This document shows, in pieces, positions 7,730-17,222 of a stretch of DNA of 64,000 nucleotides (position 1 is the stretch's first letter; every line of letters begins with the position of its first letter). Location: contig NZ_JACCCY010000002.1 in NCBI RefSeq assembly GCF_013409575.1, forward strand, positions 620,001 through 684,000. The letters are read 5' to 3'. The stretch is from Macellibacteroides fermentans (GTDB lineage Bacteria; Bacteroidota; Bacteroidia; Bacteroidales; Tannerellaceae). The translations under genes were made by a program, and so were the position numbers. The notes beneath the pieces were generated by a model. It was not told the origin of the DNA and ran no database searches. It was given only the letters and a program-made list of their open reading frames with translations.

Positions 7730-10417
7730 TCAATGCCTACCGCTTTTTCTAATCAGGAAGGATATCTTTTCATTTAAAGAATCAGCCTTTATCAATTCCT
7801 CCAGATTAATGTGCATACGATACTGCCAGTAATGTCTGGAGTTCGCTGGCACGTTAATTCGTTCGGACTCTATATCGCTTCGTTTTATGGAATCATCTAT
7901 TGCAAACCAATCTTGAAGTGGCAGAATGGTGAGCATGGATTGTGTTTCAAGATGATTGGATATAATCTGTCTTGCTAAATCTTCCCTGCATTCGTCTGGA
8001 GCTACTCCAACTCTTAATAATACCTGGTTGAAATATCGCTGGGTTTTATCCGGATCTTCTTTCCACCAATTTCGGATCGGTGTCATATCGTGAGTAGATG
8101 TTGTACAAACGGAGTTATAGGGTAACGACAACAGATCTGAAAACTCTCTATGAGATGTTTTGGGCATACGTTCTATCTCCAGACTTAAAATCTGAAGCTT
8201 TTTCATCACTTCGGGTACAGAATCTGGTATCATACCCAAATCTTCTCCACAAACCAGCATGTCGGTACAGGCAACTAATGGTACTAAATGCTTATAGGCT
8301 TGTAATTTCCAATATTCAGTATGCCGGCGATAGAAGAAGTGCCAGTATAATTGATCGAATGCATACCGTTCGCTTTCCGAAAGTTCTTTATAAATGAACG
8401 AGTTCATTGCGGATATGCGGGGGTGAAACAACAGTTCGTTATGCGGATCAGGCAAGAAAAGCATCTCATTTGCTATGGCAAAAAGGCCCTCTTTAATGCG
8501 TTGAGATTTTAGATCTTCTTTGCCTTCGAACAACTTTTCGATTTTACGCTGTGTATTGCAAAATGGTTTCAGCACATAATGATTGGATGAAGATTGGGCA
8601 AGGAATGAGCCTTTTACTTCCGATGTAAGTTCATCAAATAATTCGGTTAAGAATTTTTGATGAATATGCGGTGTCGTAAAGCGGGCTTCATTGAAGGTAA
8701 GCCCATACTGCTCAATCTCGTTTCTGGAGAAGGGTAATGCTGGATTGAAATGACCGCACAATCCCTGGATAAAATCCAGTGGTATCTCCCAAATCCGAAA
8801 GAAGCCGAGGATATGATCGATACGGAAGGCATCGAAATAGTCGGACATTTTACGAAAACGTTTTTTCCACCAGGCATAGCCGTCTTTTTCCATCTCTTCC
8901 CAGTTATATGTGGGGAACATCCAGTTCTGTCCATTGGCAGAGAAGTCGTCAGGTGGTGCTCCAGCCTGTCCATTCATATTGAAATACTTCGGCTCTGTCC
9001 ACGTTTCCACACTGTTTCTGTTCACTCCGATGGGAATGTCTCCTTTTAGCACAATACCGTTTTTACGGGCATATTCACTTACCGAACTAAATTGGGTATG
9101 TAGGACAAACTGCAGGAAATAGCTAAATGCTATTTCTGGATATGCTTCACTGTTTTTGGCACAAAGAGCCTGAATTGCACCTTTGTCATAATTGGCGAAT
9201 TTACCCCATTGACTAAATTCGGGAGTGCCATTTTTATCCCGTAGATAGCAATAAGCTGCGTATGGGAGCAGCCAGGATTCATTTTGTGTATAGAAAGTAT
9301 TGAACGCCTCGTTTTCAATACACTGAAGACCTTCTTGCTCGAAGTAGTCGCGACAATAAGCCGTTTTGTATTTTACAACCAACTCATAGTCTACAGCCTC
9401 TTTTGCATTCAGATTGTGTTGTATCTCTGCATAAAAATCGGCTTTCTTTTTATCTTTAAGCTCACCCAACCAGTTTAGACTGATATACATTGGATGAAGC
9501 GCAAATATAGATATGGCACTGTATGGATAGGAGTCCACCCAAGTATGTGTCATCGTGGTATCATTCATGGGGAGGGTCTGAATGATGCATTGTCCGGTTT
9601 TCCTTGCCCAGTCTATCAAGAGACGCAGATCAAACAAGTCGCCAGTGCCAAAACTGTTCTCTGAACGGAGAGAGAAAACGGGTATAACTGTGCCTGCTCC
9701 ACGCCATAAAGGTTGTACGTCTCGATAATACAATCCGGATATAACTACCGCTTCTCCATTGGCCTGTGGTGGAAGGTCGAGTACCCTGTTTTCACCACCT
9801 TCCCAACTTACAATACTTCGTGAGTTATTATCATATAGGATAAATTTATATTCAAGCGGATTATGTAGTTCTGAAGCATCAAGGTCAATGTGCCATTCAG
9901 GAAAGGTGTCACAGCTTAGTTTGAGAGCTTTGTCGGGATTCCAATCACCTAAACAAGGTTGATTTCCGGTAATAGCGACTGATTGATGTTTTTCTATACG
10001 AGGAGCACCAACTTTGATGGAAATTTTTTTATCGCTTTTAACAATACGTTCATGAGTGTTGCAGGGATGTGCAAAAAGACTGTGAGTAAACGCAGAGGTA
10101 TAAAAGGCAAGATTGGCTGGTCTTACTTGCCAGTAATCATACAAAGAGTATTTTGAAAACTCCTTGTCGAAACTGATTCTATGGTTTTTCTCCCATTCTT
10201 CAAAAATTCTCTTTTCGTTTACACTTATAAAATACCTATATTCAACATATTCGGTATCTTCTGGTAAATCAAGTGTCAATTGCCAGTTCCCACCATCAGT
10301 ATAAACCATTTCTTTTGCAAACACCGGATCCCAGGATCCTAAAGCCGGTATAGATCCGACAACGTACAACTTTTGTCCCCAAACGGTGTGGAAGTTTATT
10401 ATAAAGGTTACTTTCAT
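7730..10417 (-). CDS. malQ: 4-alpha-glucanotransferase (GH77, DPE2-like) with two CBM20 domains
   Basis: The 895-residue protein opens with two starch-binding CBM20 domains (each with a GSxxALGxWDP-like or GNQPCLGDWNP segment, around residues 20 and 160), followed by the GH77 catalytic domain with DAFRIDHILGFFRIWEIP, CGEDLGMIPD and STHDMTPIRNWW, which hold the Asp nucleophile, the Glu acid/base and the third Asp. It transfers maltosyl or glucosyl units between alpha-1,4-glucans in the cytoplasm. The architecture is that of plant DPE2, longer than E. coli MalQ. The start at 10417 is chosen because the CBM20 begins there and the 20 extra codons of a longer frame run into the terminator hairpin of nrdJ. 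Confidence 0.88.
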   Translation of the reverse strand: MKVTFIINFHTVWGQKLYVVGSIPALGSWDPVFAKEMVYTDGGNWQLTLDLPEDTEYVEYRYFISVNEKRIFEEWEKNHRISFDKEFSKYSLYDYWQVRPANLAFYTSAFTHSLFAHPCNTHERIVKSDKKISIKVGAPRIEKHQSVAITGNQPCLGDWNPDKALKLSCDTFPEWHIDLDASELHNPLEYKFILYDNNSRSIVSWEGGENRVLDLPPQANGEAVVISGLYYRDVQPLWRGAGTVIPVFSLRSENSFGTGDLFDLRLLIDWARKTGQCIIQTLPMNDTTMTHTWVDSYPYSAISIFALHPMYISLNWLGELKDKKKADFYAEIQHNLNAKEAVDYELVVKYKTAYCRDYFEQEGLQCIENEAFNTFYTQNESWLLPYAAYCYLRDKNGTPEFSQWGKFANYDKGAIQALCAKNSEAYPEIAFSYFLQFVLHTQFSSVSEYARKNGIVLKGDIPIGVNRNSVETWTEPKYFNMNGQAGAPPDDFSANGQNWMFPTYNWEEMEKDGYAWWKKRFRKMSDYFDAFRIDHILGFFRIWEIPLDFIQGLCGHFNPALPFSRNEIEQYGLTFNEARFTTPHIHQKFLTELFDELTSEVKGSFLAQSSSNHYVLKPFCNTQRKIEKLFEGKEDLKSQRIKEGLFAIANEMLFLPDPHNELLFHPRISAMNSFIYKELSESERYAFDQLYWHFFYRRHTEYWKLQAYKHLVPLVACTDMLVCGEDLGMIPDSVPEVMKKLQILSLEIERMPKTSHREFSDLLSLPYNSVCTTSTHDMTPIRNWWKEDPDKTQRYFNQVLLRVGVAPDECREDLARQIISNHLETQSMLTILPLQDWFAIDDSIKRSDIESERINVPANSRHYWQYRMHINLEELIKADSLNEKISFLIRKSGRH

Positions 10418-10450
10418 ATGTATCAAATATAGTAATGGATACGAAGGTAT

Positions 10451-10482
10451 AAAAAATGCGGAGAAATATCCCCGCATTTTTT
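10451..10482 (-). terminator. Intrinsic terminator of nrdJ
   Basis: AAAAAATGCGG (10451-10461) and CCGCATTTTTT (10472-10482) form an 11-bp stem with a ten-base loop, ending in a T-run on the minus strand. It lies just after the nrdJ stop and ahead of the chosen malQ start. Confidence 0.75.
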
Positions 10483-10505
10483 AGAATAATTATAGTTCGT
10501 TTTTA

Positions 10506-13046
10506 TTATCCGCATCTTGATGCTCCGCAATTGGTACAGATAAGGCATCCTTCCTGATAGATCAAGGTTTCATGTCCGCAATTTGGACACTTCTGGCCTT
10601 TCGCTTCTGTTCCGTTAGGCAGGTATTTCTTTAACGCTCTTTCCACGCCATTTTTCCATGTATTGATTGACTCGTTGTTAAGTTCAAGTCCCTGTACCAA
10701 TTTGATGGCCTGATCGATGGGCATACCATATCTTAAAACTCCGGAGATAAGTTTAGCGTAATTCCAAAATTCGGGATCAAACTTACCATCCAAACCTTCG
10801 ATAGTCATTTTGTAGCCACGCTTATTCTTGAACTGGAAATCATAATGTTTATTCCCGTCTTCGTCGTAACTCTTGATTATAGTTCCCTTTGTTACGTTTT
10901 TAGGAAGCATGATTCCCTCTTCATCATCTGCTAGACCAGTGAATATTTCATAAGGTTTTCCATTAAGGAGTCCTACGAAGGCTATCCATTTTTCTTTGTT
11001 GTTCTGGAATTTAACAACATCTGCTTCCAGCTCACGAGGGCGTTTAGCTACTATCACTGGAGGCTCCATGCAGTTTGCATCTTCTTTTTTCTTGGTTTTC
11101 TGAGTTGAGACAAGTACTCCGGAACGAGAACCGTCACGGTAAACTGTACATCCCTTGCATCCGCTTTTCCAAGCTTCAATATATAGTTTATCTACCAATT
11201 CTTCATTTACATCTGCAGGGAGATTTATGGTAACGCTGATCGAGTGATCTACCCATTTCTGGATTCGTCCCTGCATTCTTACTTTTTGTAACCAGTCAAC
11301 ATCGTTTGATGTTGCTTTATAGTAAGGAGATTTAGCGACAAGTTCATCTATTTCTTCCGAAGAGTATCTCTTGGTTACAGAATATCCATTAGCCTGCATC
11401 CATGTAACAAAGTTATGATGGAATACAATATACTCTTCGTATGCGTCACCGGTTTCATCAACAAAGTCTACACGAGCATCGGTATCATTAGGATTTACCT
11501 TGCGTCTTCGTTTATACACAGGAAGGAACACAGGCTCAATACCTGATGTAGTTTGGGTCATCAGGCTGGTTGTTCCTGTAGGAGCTATGGTTAAACAAGC
11601 AATGTTACGACGTCCGTATTTAACCATATCTTCGTAGAGACTGGGATCTGCTTCACGCAATCTGTTGATAAACGGATTTTTTTCTTCTCTTTTGGTATCA
11701 TATATTTCAAAGGCACCCCTTTCTTTTGCCATGTATACTGATGATCGATAAGCTTCAATGGCCAAGGTACGCTGGATGTTCTCAGCCATGTCTGTAGCTT
11801 CATCAGTTCCATAGCGTAATCCAAGTGCAGCAATCATATCTCCTTCGGCAGTAATACCCACACCGGTACGTCTTCCCTGCAATGTTTTTTTCTGTATCTT
11901 CTCCCACAAATGACGTTCGGTTTGTTTTACCTCATTTGTTTCTGGGTCTGAGTCTATTTTTGCAAGGATCTTTTCGATCTTTTCACTTTCAAGATCAATT
12001 ATATCGTCCATGATGCGTTGGGCAAGACGTACATGCTTTACAAACAGTTCATAGTCAAAATAAGCCTCTTTAGTAAACGGTTTCACTACATAGGAGTATA
12101 AGTTCAAAGCCAGTAAACGGCAGCTATCATATGGACACAATGGAATTTCTCCACAAGGATTTGTTGAAATCGTCTGAAACCCAAGGTCAGCATACGAATC
12201 AGGTACAGATTCTCGGATAATAGTATCCCAGAAAAGTACTCCTGGTTCAGCCGATTTCCATGCATTGTGTATAATCTTTTGCCAGAGAGTGGCTGCGTCA
12301 ATCTCTTTTACTGTTGTTGGATTTGCCGAATCAACGGGGTATTGTTGTTTATAGGTGGTTTTGTTAACGACAGCCTTCATGAAGTCGTCGTCCAATTTCA
12401 CCGAAACATTGGCTCCGGTAACCTTTCCTTCGGTCATCTTTGCATCAATGAACGATTCTGAGTCGGGGTGTTTTATTGATACGCTAAGCATCAATGCTCC
12501 TCGGCGGCCATCTTGTGCAACTTCTCTGGTTGAATTTGAGTATCTTTCCATGAAAGGTACCAATCCGGTAGAGGTAAGTGCAGAGTTCTTTACCGGAGAA
12601 CCTTTTGGCCGGATGTGAGATAGGTCATGACCTACACCACCACGTCGTTTCATTAGCTGCACTTGTTCTTCATCAATGCGGATAATAGCTCCATAGGAGT
12701 CGGCTTTCCCATCCATTCCAATTACAAAGCAGTTGGATAACGAAGCAATCTGATGATTGTTTCCAATACCAGTCATCGGACTTCCTTGTGGAACGATGTA
12801 ACGGAAATGGTCAAAAAGCTCGAACAATTCCTGTTCGGAAAGAGGGTTGGGGTATTTTTTTTCAATTCTCGCAATTTCACCAGCGAGGCGATGGTGCATA
12901 TCGGTCGGAGTTTTTTCGAAGATATTTCCGAAGGCATCTTTAAGGGCATATTTGTTTACCCATACCTTGGCGGCTAATTCGTCGCCTGCGAAATATTCTT
13001 TTGAAGCTTTAAATGCTTCGTCAAAGGTGTATGTTTTGTTGTCCAC
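10506..13046 (-). CDS. nrdJ: Adenosylcobalamin-dependent (class II) ribonucleotide reductase
   Basis: The 846-residue protein has the alpha-subunit core of class II reductases: NCFVIGMDG near the N-terminus, STNPCGEIPL with an active-site Cys, the radical-site loop region and APTGTTSLMTQTTSGIEP. The C-terminal tail holds a zinc-ribbon-like CPNCGHE...CLICTNCGASRCG, a hallmark of NrdJ. It reduces ribonucleotides to deoxyribonucleotides with B12, needing neither oxygen nor a small subunit. The start is GTG at 13046; an in-frame TAA five codons upstream leaves no alternative. It sits between malQ and dnaA, all leftward. No cobalamin riboswitch is evident upstream. Confidence 0.93.
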   Translation of the reverse strand: MDNKTYTFDEAFKASKEYFAGDELAAKVWVNKYALKDAFGNIFEKTPTDMHHRLAGEIARIEKKYPNPLSEQELFELFDHFRYIVPQGSPMTGIGNNHQIASLSNCFVIGMDGKADSYGAIIRIDEEQVQLMKRRGGVGHDLSHIRPKGSPVKNSALTSTGLVPFMERYSNSTREVAQDGRRGALMLSVSIKHPDSESFIDAKMTEGKVTGANVSVKLDDDFMKAVVNKTTYKQQYPVDSANPTTVKEIDAATLWQKIIHNAWKSAEPGVLFWDTIIRESVPDSYADLGFQTISTNPCGEIPLCPYDSCRLLALNLYSYVVKPFTKEAYFDYELFVKHVRLAQRIMDDIIDLESEKIEKILAKIDSDPETNEVKQTERHLWEKIQKKTLQGRRTGVGITAEGDMIAALGLRYGTDEATDMAENIQRTLAIEAYRSSVYMAKERGAFEIYDTKREEKNPFINRLREADPSLYEDMVKYGRRNIACLTIAPTGTTSLMTQTTSGIEPVFLPVYKRRRKVNPNDTDARVDFVDETGDAYEEYIVFHHNFVTWMQANGYSVTKRYSSEEIDELVAKSPYYKATSNDVDWLQKVRMQGRIQKWVDHSISVTINLPADVNEELVDKLYIEAWKSGCKGCTVYRDGSRSGVLVSTQKTKKKEDANCMEPPVIVAKRPRELEADVVKFQNNKEKWIAFVGLLNGKPYEIFTGLADDEEGIMLPKNVTKGTIIKSYDEDGNKHYDFQFKNKRGYKMTIEGLDGKFDPEFWNYAKLISGVLRYGMPIDQAIKLVQGLELNNESINTWKNGVERALKKYLPNGTEAKGQKCPNCGHETLIYQEGCLICTNCGASRCG

Positions 13047-13066
13047 AGCTAATAGTTTTTATTACA

Positions 13067-13093
13067 GTTGCAAGTTTAATAATACTTTGCAAC
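13067..13093. promoter_or_regulatory. Imperfect palindrome upstream of nrdJ
   Basis: GTTGCAAGT at 13067-13075 faces ACTTTGCAAC at 13084-13093 across eight AT-rich bases, 20 bases before the nrdJ start codon. It could be an operator or a 5' leader hairpin. I do not recognise it as an NrdR box. Confidence 0.35.
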
Positions 13094-13241
13094 TTGACCA
13101 AATGTTATACGTTAAAAAACGGATGAAAATAGATAATTTCCAAAAATAAATTTTAATATCTTGATATTCATTTGTTTACAAAATTTGAGAAGATGAAAAG
13201 TTTTCCAAAAAATAAAACCTTGTTTTTTGTAGGTTTTCCAA

Positions 13242-13285
13242 AACAGAAAAGGATGCTTTTGTATACAAAAGCATCCTTTTCTGTT
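13242..13285 (-). terminator. Perfect 20-bp palindrome after dnaA
   Basis: The arms 13242-13261 and 13266-13285 are exact complements around a TATA loop and lie just past the dnaA stop. The T-rich arm followed by TTTT fits an intrinsic terminator on the minus strand. Confidence 0.7.
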
Positions 13286-13301
13286 ATTTAACGGAAGAAA
13301 T

Positions 13302-14699
13302 TTAATTTTTGAGCTGTACTTCAATCTGTTCAACGGTAGAACGAAATGTCTTACAAGTTTCAATTTGGTCTTTAATTGTTTTGCATGCATGTAGTACTGT
13401 TGCATGGTCTTTTTTTCCTACAATCTTACCAATGTGGGCAAATGAGCTGTCTGTATATTTTTTAGACAGGAACATCGTAATCTGTCTGGCTTGTACAACT
13501 TCACGTTTCCGAGAACGTGTTTGTATGGCCGAGAGTTCTAGATTGAAAAATTTACAAACAGTTTCCTGTATTGTCTGAACTGATAATTGTTTTTTCTCCA
13601 GGCGAACAGCTTGACTAACCACTCTTTTAGTTAATGGGAGGTCAATTTCCTTATTATTGATAACTGCGTTAGCCATTAAAGAAACTAAAATACCTTCCAG
13701 ATCACGTACATTTTCGGTTACATTGGTAGCAATGAAGTTGAATACTTCATCTGGAATAACAATACCGTCATGATTGATTTTGTTTTTCAAAATCTTTTTT
13801 CTTAAATCTAAATCCGGACGACATAATTCTGCTGTAAGACCCCACTTTAAACGTGTAATCAAACGCTCTTCCATTCCTTGTAAGTCAACCGGTGCTTTAT
13901 CCGAAGTTAGAATAAGCTGTTTCCCTAACTGATGAAGGTGGTTGAAAATATGGAAAAAAGTATTCTGAGTTTTATCAAGTCCAATCATCTCCTGAATATC
14001 ATCCAGAATCAACACGTCAATGTTTTGATAGAAATTCAGGAAATCATTTATTGTGTTTTTACGGATTGCATCCGTAAATTGCACTCTGAATAAGTGGGAT
14101 GATACATATAGTACCTTCTTGGAAGGATGGACTTCCCGTATGCGTGTGCCGATAGCATGGCATAAATGAGTTTTTCCAACGCCAGACGGACCAAAAATAA
14201 ACAACGGATTAAAAGTTGTTTTTCCGGGGTTCTGGGCAACTGCTTCACCAGCTGTACGTACCAGCTTATTACTTGTCCCTTCAAAGTAATTATCAAAGCT
14301 GTATTTTGGATTAAGCTGAGGATCTAAATCCTGAGGAGCTGTTTGCACAAAAGGATTAGGAGCTTTGTTGGCACCCTGAGGAGCTACTTTTTTTACTGCT
14401 ACAGATCCCTCTTCTGCAGGATAATCAACTGTTCCCCCGGTACTCTTGTCTACCATGACACGATAGTTCAAGATTGTACCTTGCCCTATTACCCTGTATA
14501 ATGTAAGTTTAAGGACATTCACATACTTCTCTTCCAGATACTCGTAAAAGAACTGGCTGGGAACCTGAATGGTGAATTTCCTATCATCATACGACAACGG
14601 GATAATTGGTCTAAACCATGTGTTAAAAGCGGCCTCGGGGACATTGTCTTTAATGACAGCAAGGCATTTATTCCACAATAATTGATGATCAGTTTGCAT
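13302..14699 (-). CDS. dnaA: Chromosomal replication initiator protein DnaA
   Basis: The 465-residue protein has all four DnaA domains: an N-terminal protein-interaction domain (residues 1-80), a linker, the AAA+ ATPase with Walker [10 protein letters not shown] and Walker B LILDDIQ, and a C-terminal DNA-binding domain with [12 protein letters not shown]. It unwinds the replication origin when bound to ATP. It is transcribed alone, leftward. No cluster of TTATCCACA boxes is visible in the flanks, so this gene does not by itself mark oriC here, in line with many Bacteroidota where dnaA and oriC are apart. Confidence 0.96.
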   Translation of the reverse strand: MQTDHQLLWNKCLAVIKDNVPEAAFNTWFRPIIPLSYDDRKFTIQVPSQFFYEYLEEKYVNVLKLTLYRVIGQGTILNYRVMVDKSTGGTVDYPAEEGSVAVKKVAPQGANKAPNPFVQTAPQDLDPQLNPKYSFDNYFEGTSNKLVRTAGEAVAQNPGKTTFNPLFIFGPSGVGKTHLCHAIGTRIREVHPSKKVLYVSSHLFRVQFTDAIRKNTINDFLNFYQNIDVLILDDIQEMIGLDKTQNTFFHIFNHLHQLGKQLILTSDKAPVDLQGMEERLITRLKWGLTAELCRPDLDLRKKILKNKINHDGIVIPDEVFNFIATNVTENVRDLEGILVSLMANAVINNKEIDLPLTKRVVSQAVRLEKKQLSVQTIQETVCKFFNLELSAIQTRSRKREVVQARQITMFLSKKYTDSSFAHIGKIVGKKDHATVLHACKTIKDQIETCKTFRSTVEQIEVQLKN

Positions 14700-14931
14700 T
14701 TTATTTTATTCTCTCAACTATAACTTTATTCTTAATGAGTACAAAGTTTATAAAATAATTCCAATAAAAAAAGTGTGAATTTGTTTGGTTAATTTGAATA
14801 TTCAATATCCCTTTTAGTTTCAGGGAGTTACTGTTATTGGGTTGATAATCTGATTTTTATAAAAAAAGGGGATTTAAATCCTTTGTTACAAAAGCATTTC
14901 AGCCCTGCGAGGTAAAAGACTCGGGAAAAGC
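14700..14931. other. AT-rich intergenic region upstream of dnaA
   Basis: No coding frame of note is seen. It holds the dnaA upstream region, a perfect palindrome GGATTTAAATCC near 14872-14883, and a GC-richer stretch at about 14902-14930 with CGAG/CTCG complementarity just before the terminator at 14932-14979. An unannotated rightward RNA ending at that terminator is possible. Confidence 0.4.
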
Positions 14932-14979
14932 AAAAAGCCTTAAAATAAGGAGGTAAGTCCTTTTTGTAAGGCTTTTTTT
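14932..14979. terminator. Strong hairpin terminator, usable on both strands
   Basis: AAAAAGCCTTA (14932-14942) pairs with TAAGGCTTTTTTT (14967-14979), with an inner AGGA/TCCT pairing. The T7 run is on the plus strand. On the minus strand the run is TTTTTGCTTTT, so it could end the MCE-domain gene, whose stop is 86 bases away. Confidence 0.65.
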
Positions 14980-15064
14980 GATGCTGTATCCCAGAGAAAT
15001 TAAAAAATAGTTAATTAGATGTATTCTAAATTACATTAACATAATAACTCTGAAATCGTATGTT

Positions 15065-15949
15065 TTAGAACACTGAAAAATGAACGTATCGTTTTGGATT
15101 TTGTTTAAGATCAATAAGTAATTTCGATGCATTGTCTGCCGTACTGTTCAGGTTTTCATACAATGCTTTGTCGTTTAATAAAAGTCCAAGGCTATTGTCT
15201 GATGAGTTTAATTTCTCTGTTGTAAGTTTTAAATTTCCAAGCGTTGCATTCATCGAATTCACAGTTGTTTCGAGATCCAGTCCCTTCATTTCTGTACTCA
15301 TCTCTGCAAAATTGGATGTTATCATTTTAAGATCGGATACAATTACCGGCACGTCTTTGCTTAAAAGACTGTTAAGCTGACGTGTAGAGGCTTCCAGATT
15401 ACCGGTGGTCCGTTCAATTTGATTTAAAGACTGGTTTAGTGCCGGATGATTAACAATGGTATTCAATCCAACAAGGATAGAATCGATTTTGGGAATAAGA
15501 TCTACCACCTGAGGAAGTAATTTATCTTGAACGGTCCCCATAATGTCATCAGACATATGTCCCTCCAACGTATCTCCGGGAGTAAGGTAATCCGTTACAT
15601 ATTTATTTAAATGAATGTGTAATTCACCTCCACTCAGCATGCTTTTTACAATGGCGATATAACTGCCTTTGTTAATTCTCATTTTCTCTTCCAGACTGAT
15701 CTCTACGGTTACTTTATCTGTAGTTGAATAGTCGTAGATTATGTCCCGAACCAACCCAACCTTAAAACCTTCCACATAAACAGGGCTAGAAATGGTAACA
15801 TCCTTCACATTGTCGAAAGTTACATAATAATGATTAACGGGTTGGAACAGATTTATACCCTTAAGGTAATTTACTCCGAAATAGAGTAGAGCCAGACTTA
15901 CAATGGTGGCTAATCCTATTTTCGCTTCTTTCGTAAATACGTTTTTCAT
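15065..15949 (-). CDS. MCE/MlaD family lipid-transport protein
   Basis: The 294-residue protein has one N-terminal membrane helix (residues about 12-30) and an MCE domain (about 38-120) with DVTISSPVYVEGFKVG and LSGGELHIHL, followed by a long helical tail. This is the MlaD-like substrate-binding part of a Mla-type system that moves phospholipids between membranes across the periplasm. The permease and ATPase genes are not next to it. It follows the amidase gene by 44 bases on the same strand, a common pairing in this order, and is likely cotranscribed. Confidence 0.85.
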   Translation of the reverse strand: MKNVFTKEAKIGLATIVSLALLYFGVNYLKGINLFQPVNHYYVTFDNVKDVTISSPVYVEGFKVGLVRDIIYDYSTTDKVTVEISLEEKMRINKGSYIAIVKSMLSGGELHIHLNKYVTDYLTPGDTLEGHMSDDIMGTVQDKLLPQVVDLIPKIDSILVGLNTIVNHPALNQSLNQIERTTGNLEASTRQLNSLLSKDVPVIVSDLKMITSNFAEMSTEMKGLDLETTVNSMNATLGNLKLTTEKLNSSDNSLGLLLNDKALYENLNSTADNASKLLIDLKQNPKRYVHFSVF

Positions 15950-15993
15950 TCTTTAATATTATGAATTATTTATATTCTCAATTATGTATCTCA

Positions 15994-17142
15994 TTAGTAT
16001 TTAACCTTTTTGCCATCTTTGAACGCGATGATAAAAGCATCCTTAAAATCCTTTGCCACTTTACGTCGCAATTTCTTTATTTCTTCAAAACTGGTTGTTT
16101 CACCATAAGTGTATTTAATCAAACCACCTTCCTTGTAAGAATCGATGTTTTTATATCCCTTAAAAAGCCTCGAAGATTCACTTAGCTTTTTGTCGGAGGT
16201 CAGTATTTGAATTTTGTAAATCAGTTTGCCGGAAGTATTTCTTTCCGATTTATCTGCTTTATTTACTGTGATATTTTCTCTTTCTGCAGGCGTCTCCTGT
16301 GGGGTTGATTCTGTAAGTTCAACCGGCCTGGCATTGGTAACAGCTCCATTAGATAAAGCACCTTGTTTACGATCGTATTCTCTTTTGTATTTTGTAAAAG
16401 CGTTATACAGAGATCTTGCCAGTTGATTCTGTCCTTCGCTGGAGCTCATATAACGTTCCTCTTCTTTATTGGAAATAAATCCTAACTCAACAAGAACACT
16501 GGGCATGCTGGTCTTCCGAAGAACCAGAAGTCCGGCTTGCCGCACGCCACGATCCACCCGATTGGCAGAAGTGAATGCTTTTTGGATCTCAGAGGCAAGG
16601 CCTATGCTCTGTTCCATATGCTTGTTTTGCATAAACTCAAAAATAATGTAAGATTCGGACGAATTAGGGTCGAATCCTTCATACTTTTGTAAATAATTAT
16701 CTTCCAGTAGGATCGCGGAGTTTTCACGCATTGCCACCTGCAGATTCTCATCAGTTCGTGCCAAACCTAAAGTAAAAGTTTCTGTGCCTTTTACATAATT
16801 GCCCCGTTTTACCGCATTGGTGTGAATTGACATAAACAAATCCGCTTTTGCACGGTTGGCAATTTCTGCCCGCTCATCCAATTCAATAAAACGATCCGTT
16901 TTTCGGGTATAGATAACTTTAACATCGTTATGATTGGACTCAATCAATTCTCCAACTTTAAGAGCTACCCCCAGATTGATTTCTTTCTCGTCGATTCGAG
17001 ACCCCTGGGCACCGGGATCTTTCCCTCCGTGTCCGGCGTCAATAACCAAAACAAATTTATCTTTTGCCTGTATTTCCGGTCCACAAAAAAGAAGCGCAGC
17101 AATTGCAATAAAATATAATAGAGGCTTTCTTTTCACCTTCAT
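15994..17142 (-). CDS. N-acetylmuramoyl-L-alanine amidase (Amidase_3)
   Basis: The 382-residue protein has a signal peptide (residues 1-26), then a zinc-dependent Amidase_3 domain with DAGHGGKDPGAQG at its start, a SIHTNA segment in the middle and VLVELGFISN near its end. These contain the zinc His and Glu residues. After a linker, a C-terminal SPOR-like stretch (about 300-380) would bind denuded peptidoglycan at the septum. It cleaves the amide between MurNAc and the stem peptide in the periplasm. A TACATTTG box (complement of 17164-17171) lies just upstream and may be the -7 element. Confidence 0.9.
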   Translation of the reverse strand: MKVKRKPLLYFIAIAALLFCGPEIQAKDKFVLVIDAGHGGKDPGAQGSRIDEKEINLGVALKVGELIESNHNDVKVIYTRKTDRFIELDERAEIANRAKADLFMSIHTNAVKRGNYVKGTETFTLGLARTDENLQVAMRENSAILLEDNYLQKYEGFDPNSSESYIIFEFMQNKHMEQSIGLASEIQKAFTSANRVDRGVRQAGLLVLRKTSMPSVLVELGFISNKEEERYMSSSEGQNQLARSLYNAFTKYKREYDRKQGALSNGAVTNARPVELTESTPQETPAERENITVNKADKSERNTSGKLIYKIQILTSDKKLSESSRLFKGYKNIDSYKEGGLIKYTYGETTSFEEIKKLRRKVAKDFKDAFIIAFKDGKKVKY

Positions 17143-17222
17143 GTAATTCTAGTAAATTTGGTACAAATGTAGTGATTTTTGCTTATTAAAAATGCCAGTA
17201 CAGCTTATTTAATAAGATATTC

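Noticed and set aside
10418-10477. Longer malQ start at 10477
   Set aside because: The added 20 codons run into the nrdJ terminator hairpin and precede the conserved CBM20 start.
14700-15064. Origin of replication next to dnaA
   Set aside because: No cluster of DnaA boxes (TTATCCACA-type) was found by eye in either dnaA flank, and Bacteroidota often have oriC elsewhere.
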